64,000 nt of DNA, taken from the NCBI RefSeq assembly GCF_016907255.1, contig NZ_JAFBBQ010000001.1, forward strand, positions 310,001 through 374,000, read 5' to 3'. The notes beneath the pieces were generated by a model. The model was not told where the DNA came from, made no database searches, and saw nothing but the letters and a program-made list of their open reading frames with translations. Below are positions 24,482 to 31,830 of this stretch, in pieces; the first letter of the stretch is position 1, and the number at the start of each line of letters is the position of its first letter. Both the position numbers and the translations under genes were made by a program. The DNA is from Microbacterium keratanolyticum (GTDB taxonomy: Bacteria > Actinomycetota > Actinomycetes > Actinomycetales > Microbacteriaceae).

Positions 24482-25510
24482 TCAGCCGAAGAGTGCCGCC
24501 GCTTCGTCGTAACGGCTGCGCGGAACCGTGTTCAGCTCGATCAGAGCGTCTGCGAGCGGAACCCGGACGATCTCGGTTCCGCGCAGGGAGACCATCTCAC
24601 CCCATGCTTGGTCGACGATGGCATCGGCGGCGTGCAACCCGAGTCGGGTCGCCAGCACACGGTCGAATCCGGAGGGCGAGCCGCCGCGCTGGATGTGTCC
24701 GAGGACGGTCGAGCGCGTCTCGATCCCCGTGATGCGCTCGATCTCGGGAGCCAGGATCTCGCTGATACCGCCGAGACGCGGACGGTTGAAGGCGTCGAGG
24801 CCCTTGTCGCTGTATGCCTCATCCATGCCGGAGAGGGTGAATCCCTCGGAGACGACGACGAGCGGCGCGCGTCCCCGTGCATTCGCGCTGGAGACGAGCT
24901 CGCAGATCTCTTCGATCGACATCGGCACCTCAGGGATGCAGATCGCGTGAGCGCCTGCGGCCATTCCGGCGTGCAGGGCGATCCAGCCCACGTGACGACC
25001 CATGACCTCGGCCACCATGCAGCGCTGGTGCGAGTCACCGGTCGTGCGCAGACGATCCATCGCGTCCGTCGCGATGTTCACCGCGGTGTCGAAGCCGAAG
25101 GAGTAGTCCGTCGCCTTGAGGTCGTTGTCGATCGTCTTCGGAACCCCGAGGACGTTGATGCCGTCGTTCGCAAGGCGGTTCGCGGCAGCGAGCGTGCCCT
25201 CACCGCCGATCGCGATGATCCCGTCGATGCCGTGATCCGCCAGCGTCTTGGCGATGTTCTCAGCGCCGCCCCGCTCACCCTCATAGGGATTGGTGCGGCT
25301 CGTGCCGAGGATGGTTCCGCCGACCTTGGAGAGCCCCTTCACCTCGTGGCGCGTGAGCGGGAAGAAATCACCTTCGACGACGCCACGCCATCCGTCGCGG
25401 ATGCCGACGAACTCGAGGTCGTACGTTTCGGTGCCCTTGAGCACGACGCCGCGGATGACCGCGTTGAGGCCGGGGCAGTCGCCGCCGCTGGTGAGGATGC
25501 CGATCTTCAT
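24482..25510 (-). CDS. pfkA: 6-phosphofructokinase (probably ATP-dependent)
   Basis: A 342-residue group III phosphofructokinase that converts fructose 6-phosphate to fructose 1,6-bisphosphate. G-I-L-T-S-G-G-D-C-P-G-L-N forms the phosphate-binding N-terminus, P-K-T-I-D-N-D (124-130) holds the catalytic Asp128, and E-V-M-G-R-H-V-G-W and H-I-Q-R-G-G bind the sugar. Position 105 is Gly (G-G-E-G-T), as in ATP enzymes, while Lys125 is the residue usual in pyrophosphate enzymes. That mixture is known in actinobacterial ATP-dependent forms. Start ATG 25510. Confidence 0.93.
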   Translation of the reverse strand: MKIGILTSGGDCPGLNAVIRGVVLKGTETYDLEFVGIRDGWRGVVEGDFFPLTRHEVKGLSKVGGTILGTSRTNPYEGERGGAENIAKTLADHGIDGIIAIGGEGTLAAANRLANDGINVLGVPKTIDNDLKATDYSFGFDTAVNIATDAMDRLRTTGDSHQRCMVAEVMGRHVGWIALHAGMAAGAHAICIPEVPMSIEEICELVSSANARGRAPLVVVSEGFTLSGMDEAYSDKGLDAFNRPRLGGISEILAPEIERITGIETRSTVLGHIQRGGSPSGFDRVLATRLGLHAADAIVDQAWGEMVSLRGTEIVRVPLADALIELNTVPRSRYDEAAALFG

Positions 25511-25710
25511 ACTGCTGCCTTCACACGTTTCGGGAGGGGGTGGGAACGAAGGCGACGCTGCCTCTCCTCGACCATAGCGGCGCGAGGGCGTTCGGCGCCA
25601 TTCGACAGTGCCGAAAAACCGGATTCTTTACAGTCCCCTCGGGCAGATTCGCCGTTTTTGCACGACGCCCCGCCCTTCGCACTGCGATCGGTGCGAAGAA
25701 CGGGGATTCT
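25511..25710. other. 200-nt intergenic region with hairpin and short direct repeat
   Basis: No credible gene is seen. It should hold the pfkA promoter. GGATTCTTTAC occurs at 25621 and again at 25704, the second copy running into the helicase stop, and a long imperfect hairpin lies at 25668-25705. Confidence 0.5.
25668..25705. terminator. possible terminator or hairpin downstream of the helicase gene
   Basis: CCCCG, a 2x2 internal loop, then CTTCGCAC pairs with GTGCGAAG and CGGGG around an 8-nt loop. The T-rich tract ATTCTTTA is on the + side, away from the helicase, so direction is uncertain. Confidence 0.4.
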
Positions 25711-27852
25711 TTACGCGTCTGCGCCGAGCGCCTGACGAAGCAGGTGCATGAGAGCCGCAAGCTGCACGGGCTCGCCCGCGACGACATCCAGCGTCTCGCC
25801 GTCGAGCGCACGGGCTGCGAGCCCCTGCTTCTGATCGATGAGCTCGGCGATCTTGGTGTCGATCGTGTGCGCGGCGATGATGCGCCACGCCGTCACCGGC
25901 TCGTCCTGACCGATGCGGTGCACGCGGTCGATCGCCTGCGTCTGCTCTGCGGCGGTCCAGCTGAGCTCCGCGAGGACCACGTTGGAGGCGGCCTGCAGGT
26001 TGAGCCCGACGCCCGCCGCGGTCAGGGAGCACACCGCGATGCCGACGGCGGGGTCGCCGTTGAAGTCGTCGATCGCCTGCTGGCGGACGGTCGTGCTCTG
26101 GTCGCCGCGGATCGAGACCGCGCGGATACCGGAAGCCGCGAAGTGCGCCTCCGCCTGATCCATGACGTCGATGTGCTTGGCGAAGAAGACGACCTTGCCG
26201 ACCGAACGCTGCAGCTGCACCGCATAGTCGGCGGCGAGCTGCGCCTTGGCCTGACCGATCTTGCGGACCATCGTGAAGACGTTGTCTCCGCCCGTTCCGG
26301 CGGCCTTGGACTCTTCGAGCTCGTTGAGGGCGACAAGACGCACGATGTCGTCGTCGATCTCGCCAGGAGCGAGGCCTCGATCGCCGCGCGCGTCGATGAT
26401 GCGGCGGTACTTCGCTGCCAGGCGCTCTCCGAGCTCACGCTCCGCCTGACGGATGCTGCGCCCGAACTCATCGTCCAACTGCACCGGCAGGTCTGCGATG
26501 AGCTTGTCCGGGAGGTCGGCGGCGACGTCCTTCTTCTTTCGCCGCACGATGCCCATCGAGATGACCGCGTCGCGCGCCTCGGGATAGAACGCCTTGTCAG
26601 CCGGGGTGAGCCCCGTGGCGTCGAGCTTCTCCATCAGCTTCGGCGCGGGCTTGTCGCCCGTCGTCCAGCCCAGGAACCGCCAGATCGCATCGAAGTCCTC
26701 GACGTCGTTGATCAGCGGGGTGCCGGTGAGCGCCATGAGCAGCGGGTTTCCGCCGGGCGTCGACTCGCGGACGCGGGACGCGAGGGCGAGCACGTTCTGC
26801 GAACGCTGCGAGCTGAGGTTCTTGATGAAGTGCGCCTCATCGACGACCATCCCCCGCAGGCCGATCGCACTCAGCCACGACAGGTGGCGGTCGAGGATCT
26901 CGTAGTTGACGATGAAAACGTCCGCGAAGGCATCGATGTCATCCCCGTCACCCTGGATGACGGTGGCCCGGCGCTGGGGCGTCCAGCGCTCGACCTCGCG
27001 CGCCCAGTTCATCTTCACGACGTTGGGGACGACGACGAGCAGCGGGTAGGCGTTGGCGACGGATGCCGCGAGCACCGACTGTGCGGTCTTTCCGAGACCG
27101 GGCTCGTCCGCGAGCAGGAAGGTGCGGTGGCCGGCGCGCACGGACTCGAGGAAGCGCGACTGGTGCACCATGACCTCGAGCCCCTTGGGCGAGATGTGGT
27201 CGTACTCGGGAACCGGCGGCAGCTCCATCGAGGCGGCGGCACCTCCGGCCCCCGTCTCGAACGCCTTGTACAGCGGGCTCATGAGCTCCCAGCCATCGAG
27301 CCGACGTCGCGGCGTGCTCGTCGCACGGGGCGTCAGGTCGGGCGCGAGGAACGGGTTGGCGAGCTGGCGGGCCTCGATCGACGGCGGGATGACCTGACGC
27401 TCGGCGATGGCCGCCGGCACCACGGGCGCCGCGACGGGGGCGATGTCGGTGATGATGAGCTCTTCCGGCGCGAGCTCGGCACCGGATTCGAGCAGCCAGT
27501 CGCGTCGCATCCGCTTGGCGACCGGACTCGTGGCCTGGTCGGCTTCCAGCAGCTGGATCAGCGAGGTATCGCGCGCCGCGGTCTTCGCGAGGATCGTTGC
27601 AACGCCGTCGAGGCGCTTGAGCAGCTCGGCGCGCGCGGCGTCGGCGATGGTCGCGTCGGCCTTGACCCGCGCACGCTCCTCCCGCACCAGGAACGCGATG
27701 ACCTGGAACTTGACACGATTGGTGGGTCCGAGCTTTCCGCGCTGGGACTTTGCTTCGATCTCACGCACCTTGCGGGCGAGGATCGGAATCAGCGGCGCCT
27801 CATCGTCACGACGTGACGTCTTCTTGCGCCGGGCTGGGGCCGTGGTCGGCAT
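25711..27852 (-). CDS. SNF2-family DEAD/DEAH-box helicase
   Basis: A 713-residue ATPase with the two RecA-like domains of Swi2/Snf2 proteins. An unusual N-terminal 210 residues, Ala/Arg-rich, precede motif I (D-E-P-G-L-G-K-T-A-Q-S). Motif II is V-V-D-E-A-H, motif III is A-L-T-G-T-P-L, and motif VI is Q-A-I-D-R-V-H-R-I-G-Q. Such proteins translocate on double-stranded DNA or remodel protein-DNA complexes; no nuclease or methylase partner is nearby, which argues against a restriction or DISARM-like system. ATG 27852 has AGGAGG just upstream; an earlier in-frame start at 27900 is less likely. Confidence 0.87.
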   Translation of the reverse strand: MPTTAPARRKKTSRRDDEAPLIPILARKVREIEAKSQRGKLGPTNRVKFQVIAFLVREERARVKADATIADAARAELLKRLDGVATILAKTAARDTSLIQLLEADQATSPVAKRMRRDWLLESGAELAPEELIITDIAPVAAPVVPAAIAERQVIPPSIEARQLANPFLAPDLTPRATSTPRRRLDGWELMSPLYKAFETGAGGAAASMELPPVPEYDHISPKGLEVMVHQSRFLESVRAGHRTFLLADEPGLGKTAQSVLAASVANAYPLLVVVPNVVKMNWAREVERWTPQRRATVIQGDGDDIDAFADVFIVNYEILDRHLSWLSAIGLRGMVVDEAHFIKNLSSQRSQNVLALASRVRESTPGGNPLLMALTGTPLINDVEDFDAIWRFLGWTTGDKPAPKLMEKLDATGLTPADKAFYPEARDAVISMGIVRRKKKDVAADLPDKLIADLPVQLDDEFGRSIRQAERELGERLAAKYRRIIDARGDRGLAPGEIDDDIVRLVALNELEESKAAGTGGDNVFTMVRKIGQAKAQLAADYAVQLQRSVGKVVFFAKHIDVMDQAEAHFAASGIRAVSIRGDQSTTVRQQAIDDFNGDPAVGIAVCSLTAAGVGLNLQAASNVVLAELSWTAAEQTQAIDRVHRIGQDEPVTAWRIIAAHTIDTKIAELIDQKQGLAARALDGETLDVVAGEPVQLAALMHLLRQALGADA

Positions 27853-28086
27853 GCTCCTCCTGAGCGTGAATGCCAGAACGCCTGCTGCACAGGCGAACAC
27901 TGCGAATCGTCGCCCGCATGCGGCATACGCCAGGACTGCGCGGGCTTTGCGTGTCTCTCCGAGCGGGCAAGGGGCACGCAGATCGGAAAGAACCTGCCGT
28001 CAGTTTACGGCATCACGCACCAAGAGTCCGCGAAACGTCGCCGGAACGCGCCGATGCTCGAGGAATGCGTCAGGTCTGTGCCCGCG
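27853..28086. other. 234-nt intergenic region upstream of the helicase
   Basis: I find no supported gene, hairpin or repeat between ribF (stop 28087) and the helicase start (27852). It presumably carries the helicase promoter, but no hexamer pair stands out. Confidence 0.5.
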
Positions 28087-29058
28087 TCACCGCGCGGCGG
28101 CGTCGCGGTCTGCCGCATCCGCGAGCAGAGTTCGCGCCTGCACGACATCGCTTGCGATGCTCTCTTTGAGCGCTTCGATCCCCGCGAAGGCGGTCATGCC
28201 ACGCAGGCGATGGGTGAACTCGACGGTGACGGAATGCCCATAGAGGTCGAGACTCGTCTCATCGATCACGTGCGCCTCGACCTGGCGGGCGTGCACGTCG
28301 TCGAAGGTCGGATTGACGCCGACGGAGATCGCCGCCGGATAGCGCACATCGTCGGTGTGATCGACGAGCCAGCCCGCGTAGATCCCGTCAGCGGGGATCA
28401 TGTCGTCGAGCACCTCTGGCAGGTTCGCCGTCGGGAAGCCGAGTTCGCGCCCGCGCTTGAATCCGTGCACGACCTCACCGCGCACACTGACCGGACGGCC
28501 GAGCACAGCGGCCGCGAGCGCCACATCGCCCGCGGCGAGGAGTTCGCGAATCCACGTCGAGGAGACGCGACGGTCAGTTCCCTGCAGGAACACGTCCTCG
28601 ACGATGTCGACCGTGAAGTCGTACTCGGCGCCCAGTTCGACGAGCAAGGCGGGCGTGCCCGCGCCGCCCTTGCCGAATCGGAAGTCCCGGCCGACCAGCA
28701 CCGTCGACACGTGCAGAGCGTCCACGAGCAGTGCGCGCACGAAGTCCTCGGCGCTGCGCTCCGCGAGCTGCTCATCGAAGGTGAGCACGAGCACGGCGTC
28801 GATCCCGGTCGCTTCCAGAAGTTCGAGCTTGCGATCGACAGTTACGACGTTGTCGGGGCAGCGGTCCGGGCGCAGGATGCTGAGCGGGTTGCGGTCGAAC
28901 GTCACGGCGACCGTCTTGTGCCCGAGCTGCGCGGCGTCTTCCTTGGCGCGCTCGACGATCGCCCGATGTCCGGCGTGCACGCCGTCGAACTTGCCGATCG
29001 CGACGACCGTGCGTCCGAAATCGGCGGGGATCTCGCTCGGGTCGCGGAAGACGATCAT
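28087..29058 (-). CDS. ribF: bifunctional riboflavin kinase / FAD synthetase
   Basis: A 323-residue enzyme that makes FMN and then FAD from riboflavin. The N-terminal adenylyltransferase domain has G-K-F-D-G-V-H-A-G-H (nucleotide loop) and G-R-D-F-R-F-G-K-G-G, then S-S-T-W-I-R-E-L-L. The C-terminal kinase domain has G-R-E-L-G-F-P-T-A-N-L and G-V-N-P-T-F. ATG 29058 overlaps the upstream membrane-protein stop (ATGA), so it is the last gene of a coupled operon with truB. The FMN it supplies would serve the flavin enzymes at 0.8-2.7 kb, among others. Confidence 0.97.
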   Translation of the reverse strand: MIVFRDPSEIPADFGRTVVAIGKFDGVHAGHRAIVERAKEDAAQLGHKTVAVTFDRNPLSILRPDRCPDNVVTVDRKLELLEATGIDAVLVLTFDEQLAERSAEDFVRALLVDALHVSTVLVGRDFRFGKGGAGTPALLVELGAEYDFTVDIVEDVFLQGTDRRVSSTWIRELLAAGDVALAAAVLGRPVSVRGEVVHGFKRGRELGFPTANLPEVLDDMIPADGIYAGWLVDHTDDVRYPAAISVGVNPTFDDVHARQVEAHVIDETSLDLYGHSVTVEFTHRLRGMTAFAGIEALKESIASDVVQARTLLADAADRDAAAR

Positions 29059-29495
29059 CGAGCGTCCCGTCGGGGGTGGTGCATGCGCAGCCACCAGATT
29101 CCGAAGACCGGCAGCAGCAGCGGAATGAACAGGTAGCCGATTCCGAACTGCGACCACACGGTCGGGTGCTGGAACAGCGCGGGAAGGATCAGGCTCAGGG
29201 CTCCGACCACGATCACGCCGGAAAGTTCGAAGACGATGGCGATCCATGCCACCGTGTACCAGCCGGGCCGCCCGGCCCGTATGAGGGCGACGGTCGCGAC
29301 GATGTAGACGACGGCGGCGACCGCGGACAGCACATAGGCCAGCGGCGCCTCGTCGAAACGCTGCACGATCTGGACGAACGAGCGCCCCGTCGAAGCCAGC
29401 GCCATGACGGCGTACACGATCACCAGAACGCGCCCGATGCCGGTCATGCGGGCGGTCGGTGCGGTCTGCGCGGAATCCTGGGGGGCGATGCTCAT
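29055..29495 (-). CDS. four-helix membrane protein in the truB-ribF operon
   Basis: A 146-residue protein with a short polar N-terminus and four hydrophobic helices (about residues 20-38, 52-72, 80-105 and 115-137). It ends in a basic tail, R-M-H-H-P-R-R-D-A-R. I recognise no domain. Its stop overlaps the ribF start by 4 nt, so translation of ribF is probably coupled to it. The topology resembles small actinobacterial membrane proteins of unknown function; a riboflavin-related role is only suggested by position. Confidence 0.75.
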   Translation of the reverse strand: MSIAPQDSAQTAPTARMTGIGRVLVIVYAVMALASTGRSFVQIVQRFDEAPLAYVLSAVAAVVYIVATVALIRAGRPGWYTVAWIAIVFELSGVIVVGALSLILPALFQHPTVWSQFGIGYLFIPLLLPVFGIWWLRMHHPRRDAR

Positions 29496-29508
29496 AGCGC
29501 CTTCCAGT

Positions 29509-29877
29509 CTAAAGCGCAGGGAGGGTCCAGATGACCTGCATGCGCCAGAGCATCACGGCGACCGAGAGTCCGACCACTCCCATGATGACGGTGCTCCACT
29601 TGCTGCGCTCCAGCAGAGCCCACGCGGCCCCGCCGATCGGCAGGAGCGCGGCGGAGATCAGGTACGTCCAGAACTCCAGCAGGTCTCCGGTCGGCGCGTT
29701 GCCGACGAACGGTGCGACGATCGCGACGATGATCTGGAGGATGAGTCCCAGCTCGATCAGGGCGAGCGCGCCGACGGAGAAATCGCTGGGGCGACGTCCG
29801 AGGAATCCCGCGCCGAGACAGAAGAGGCCGCCGATGACGGCGATCGCGATCTGGACGATCGTGAACCACAGGATCAT
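29509..29877 (-). CDS. four-helix membrane protein in the truB-ribF operon
   Basis: A 122-residue protein made almost wholly of four hydrophobic helices, with a charged loop F-L-G-R-R-P-S-D-F and a W-A-L-L-E-R-S-K-W loop before the last helix. No motif is recognised. It starts at ATG 29877 inside the truB stop (4-nt overlap) and ends 13 nt before the next membrane-protein gene. The similar size and layout of the two membrane proteins suggest they may work together. Function unknown. Confidence 0.75.
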   Translation of the reverse strand: MILWFTIVQIAIAVIGGLFCLGAGFLGRRPSDFSVGALALIELGLILQIIVAIVAPFVGNAPTGDLLEFWTYLISAALLPIGGAAWALLERSKWSTVIMGVVGLSVAVMLWRMQVIWTLPAL

Positions 29878-30767
29878 GCGCTGACCTCCGGCATGTTCAT
29901 GGCGCTCTTCAGGTCTGCGCCGCGCTTCTCGACGACGCCGACGAGGACGCCATCCGGATCGATCGCGGCGGCCTGGGCATCGGCCATCCGCTCTGCCTGT
30001 CTGCTGAGTCGTTTCCCATGGCGCAGATCGCGTGCCTCTTCAGCGGTCACGGTCAGCACCGGCAGCACGCGCGCAGCGGCCTCAGCTGGAGTGAGTGTCG
30101 CCGCCCCGCCGAGGGCGTCGATCGCGACGGCATCCGCGACATCGAACGCACCCACGCGTGTGCGGCGCAGCGCCGTCAGGTGCCCACCCACCCCGAGATG
30201 TGCGCCCAGGTCGCGAGCGAGCGAGCGAATGTAGGTGCCCGAAGAGCATTCGACGATGACGTCCAGGTCGTGGAATCCCTCTCCCGCACGTTCGGCGATG
30301 ACCTCGAAGCGCGAGATCGTCACACGACGCGAGGTCAGCACGACGTCCTCCCCCGCCCGCACTCGGTCGTACGCGCGCTTTCCGTCGACCTTGATGGCCG
30401 ACACCGCGCTCGGCACCTGGTCGATCTCGCCGCTCAACGAAGCGATTCCCGCGGAGATGCGCTCAGCGGTGACCTCGTTCCAGGCGTCCGCCGACGCCGT
30501 CTCGGTGACCTCGCCCTCTGCGTCATCAGTGTGCGTGGACTGTCCGAGACGGATCGTCGCGTGGTAAGTCTTGTCGGCGCCGACGATGTAGGTCAGCAGT
30601 CGTGTGGCCCCCTCGATGCCGATGACCAGAAGACCCGTCGCCATCGGGTCTAGCGTGCCGGCATGCCCGACCTTGCGGGTTCCGAACGCTCGCCGTGTGC
30701 GGGCGACGACGTCATGACTGGTGAGCCCCCCGGGTTTGTCGACGAGGAGGATGCCGGGTGAGACCAT
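29874..30767 (-). CDS. truB: tRNA pseudouridine(55) synthase
   Basis: A 297-residue enzyme that makes pseudouridine at position 55 in the T-loop of tRNAs. G-I-L-L-V-D-K-P-G-G-L-T-S-H-D opens the protein, the catalytic motif is G-H-A-G-T-L-D-P-M-A-T-G-L-L (Asp in G-T-L-D-P), and Y-x-R-V-R-A-G and G-T-Y-I-R-S-L-A-R-D-L-G follow. The C-terminal 60 residues are the shorter, PUA-like actinobacterial form. ATG 30767 lies 6 nt after TAGGCT, a leaderless start, and the gene heads a four-gene operon ending in ribF. Confidence 0.96.
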   Translation of the reverse strand: MVSPGILLVDKPGGLTSHDVVARTRRAFGTRKVGHAGTLDPMATGLLVIGIEGATRLLTYIVGADKTYHATIRLGQSTHTDDAEGEVTETASADAWNEVTAERISAGIASLSGEIDQVPSAVSAIKVDGKRAYDRVRAGEDVVLTSRRVTISRFEVIAERAGEGFHDLDVIVECSSGTYIRSLARDLGAHLGVGGHLTALRRTRVGAFDVADAVAIDALGGAATLTPAEAAARVLPVLTVTAEEARDLRHGKRLSRQAERMADAQAAAIDPDGVLVGVVEKRGADLKSAMNMPEVSA

Positions 30768-30779
30768 GCATCCAGCCTA
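30768..30779 (-). promoter_or_regulatory. leaderless -10 element for truB
   Basis: TAGGCT (30774-30779, minus strand) is followed by 6 nt and ATG 30767. It is back-to-back with the mutY element 40 nt away. Confidence 0.6.
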
Positions 30780-30819
30780 TTCGGTCGGCCGCAGCGCTTC
30801 CGCCCGGCCGCACCGGCCA

Positions 30820-30831
30820 TACGCTGGAGAG
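30820..30831 (+). promoter_or_regulatory. leaderless -10 element for mutY
   Basis: TACGCT (30820-30825) is followed by GGAGAG and ATG 30832. GGAGAG touches the start and is too close to act as a ribosome binding site. Confidence 0.55.
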
Positions 30832-31731
30832 ATGCGTGCGACAGCAGAGGCCCTTCCCGAGGGGATCGACGACCTCATCACCTGGTATCAGGACAACGCG
30901 CGCGATCTGCCCTGGCGGCGCGCCGAATTCCACGAGCGCTATGGCGCATGGGGCGTGCTCGTGAGCGAGTTCATGTTGCAGCAGACCCCGGTGAACCGTG
31001 TCATTCCGCATCTCGCTGCGTGGCTCGATCGCTGGGCGACGCCCGCGGCGCTTGCCGCGGCCAGCCCCGCGGAAGTGGTGCACCAGTGGGCGAGCCTCGG
31101 ATACCCGCGGCGGGCGCTGTGGCTGCACGGCGCTGCATCGCGCATCGTCGCCGAGCACGAGGGGCAGACGCCCCGCGATGTCGACGCGCTCCTCGCTCTC
31201 CCGGGCATCGGCGACTACACGGCACGGGCGGTGGCGGTCTTCGCATTCGGCGATCATCACCCCGTGGTCGACACCAACACCCGTCGCGTTCTGGCGCGCG
31301 CGATGCACGGCCAGCCACAGCCCGCTCCCCCGTCCCGGCGAGATCTCGACGACATGCGCGCCCTGCTGCCCGAGGATGTCGGCGATTCCGCGATCGTGAA
31401 CGCCGCGATGATGGAGCTCGGTGCCACGCTGTGCACCGCCCGCGCGCCCCGTTGTGCCTCGTGCCCGCTCGCCGCGCAGTGCGCGTGGCGGGCCGCGGGC
31501 TACCCGGCGGGCGAGGACCGACGACGAAAGCAGGCCGCCTACGAGGGCTCCGACCGGCAGACACGCGGCGCGATCCTGCGCGCACTGCGCGGGGCTGTCG
31601 ACCATGCGCTCCCGGCCGAACTCACGATCGCGGATTGGCCGCGACCTGAACAGCGCGACCGCGCGATCGATTCGCTCATCGCCGACGGGCTCATCGAGGC
31701 GGACGAAGGGATGCTGCGCCTGCCGCACTGA
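30832..31731 (+). CDS. mutY: A/G-specific adenine DNA glycosylase
   Basis: A 299-residue base-excision enzyme that removes adenine mispaired with 8-oxoguanine. Glu46 in S-E-F-M-L-Q-Q-T is the catalytic acid, the helix-hairpin-helix L-P-G-I-G-D-Y-T-A lies at 123-131, and Asp147 in V-V-D-T-N-T is the catalytic aspartate. The [4Fe-4S] cluster cysteines are Cys201, 208, 211 and 217. The C-terminal NUDIX-like 8-oxoG recognition domain of E. coli MutY (350 residues) is replaced by a shorter 75-residue helical tail, common in actinobacteria. It is divergent from truB. Confidence 0.95.
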   Translation: MRATAEALPEGIDDLITWYQDNARDLPWRRAEFHERYGAWGVLVSEFMLQQTPVNRVIPHLAAWLDRWATPAALAAASPAEVVHQWASLGYPRRALWLHGAASRIVAEHEGQTPRDVDALLALPGIGDYTARAVAVFAFGDHHPVVDTNTRRVLARAMHGQPQPAPPSRRDLDDMRALLPEDVGDSAIVNAAMMELGATLCTARAPRCASCPLAAQCAWRAAGYPAGEDRRRKQAAYEGSDRQTRGAILRALRGAVDHALPAELTIADWPRPEQRDRAIDSLIADGLIEADEGMLRLPH

Positions 31732-31747
31732 CCCGCGGACGCACGGA

Positions 31748-31776
31748 TGCCCCGAAGAGAGGATCTCTCCGGGGCA
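31748..31776. terminator. bidirectional terminator between mutY and the chitinase
   Basis: TGCCCCG pairs with CGGGGCA, with an inner AGAG/CTCT pairing. It lies between mutY (stop 31731) and the convergent chitinase gene (stop 31831). Confidence 0.75.
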
Positions 31777-31830
31777 CCCGCATGGTCACGGTGAGAGGTC
31801 AGGAGCGGCCCTGATCTCCCTCACACGGGA

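Noticed and set aside
25711..27852. The SNF2 helicase as part of a phage-defence system (DISARM or similar).
   Set aside because: No methylase, nuclease or DUF1998-type partner is near; the neighbours are pfkA and the truB-ribF operon.
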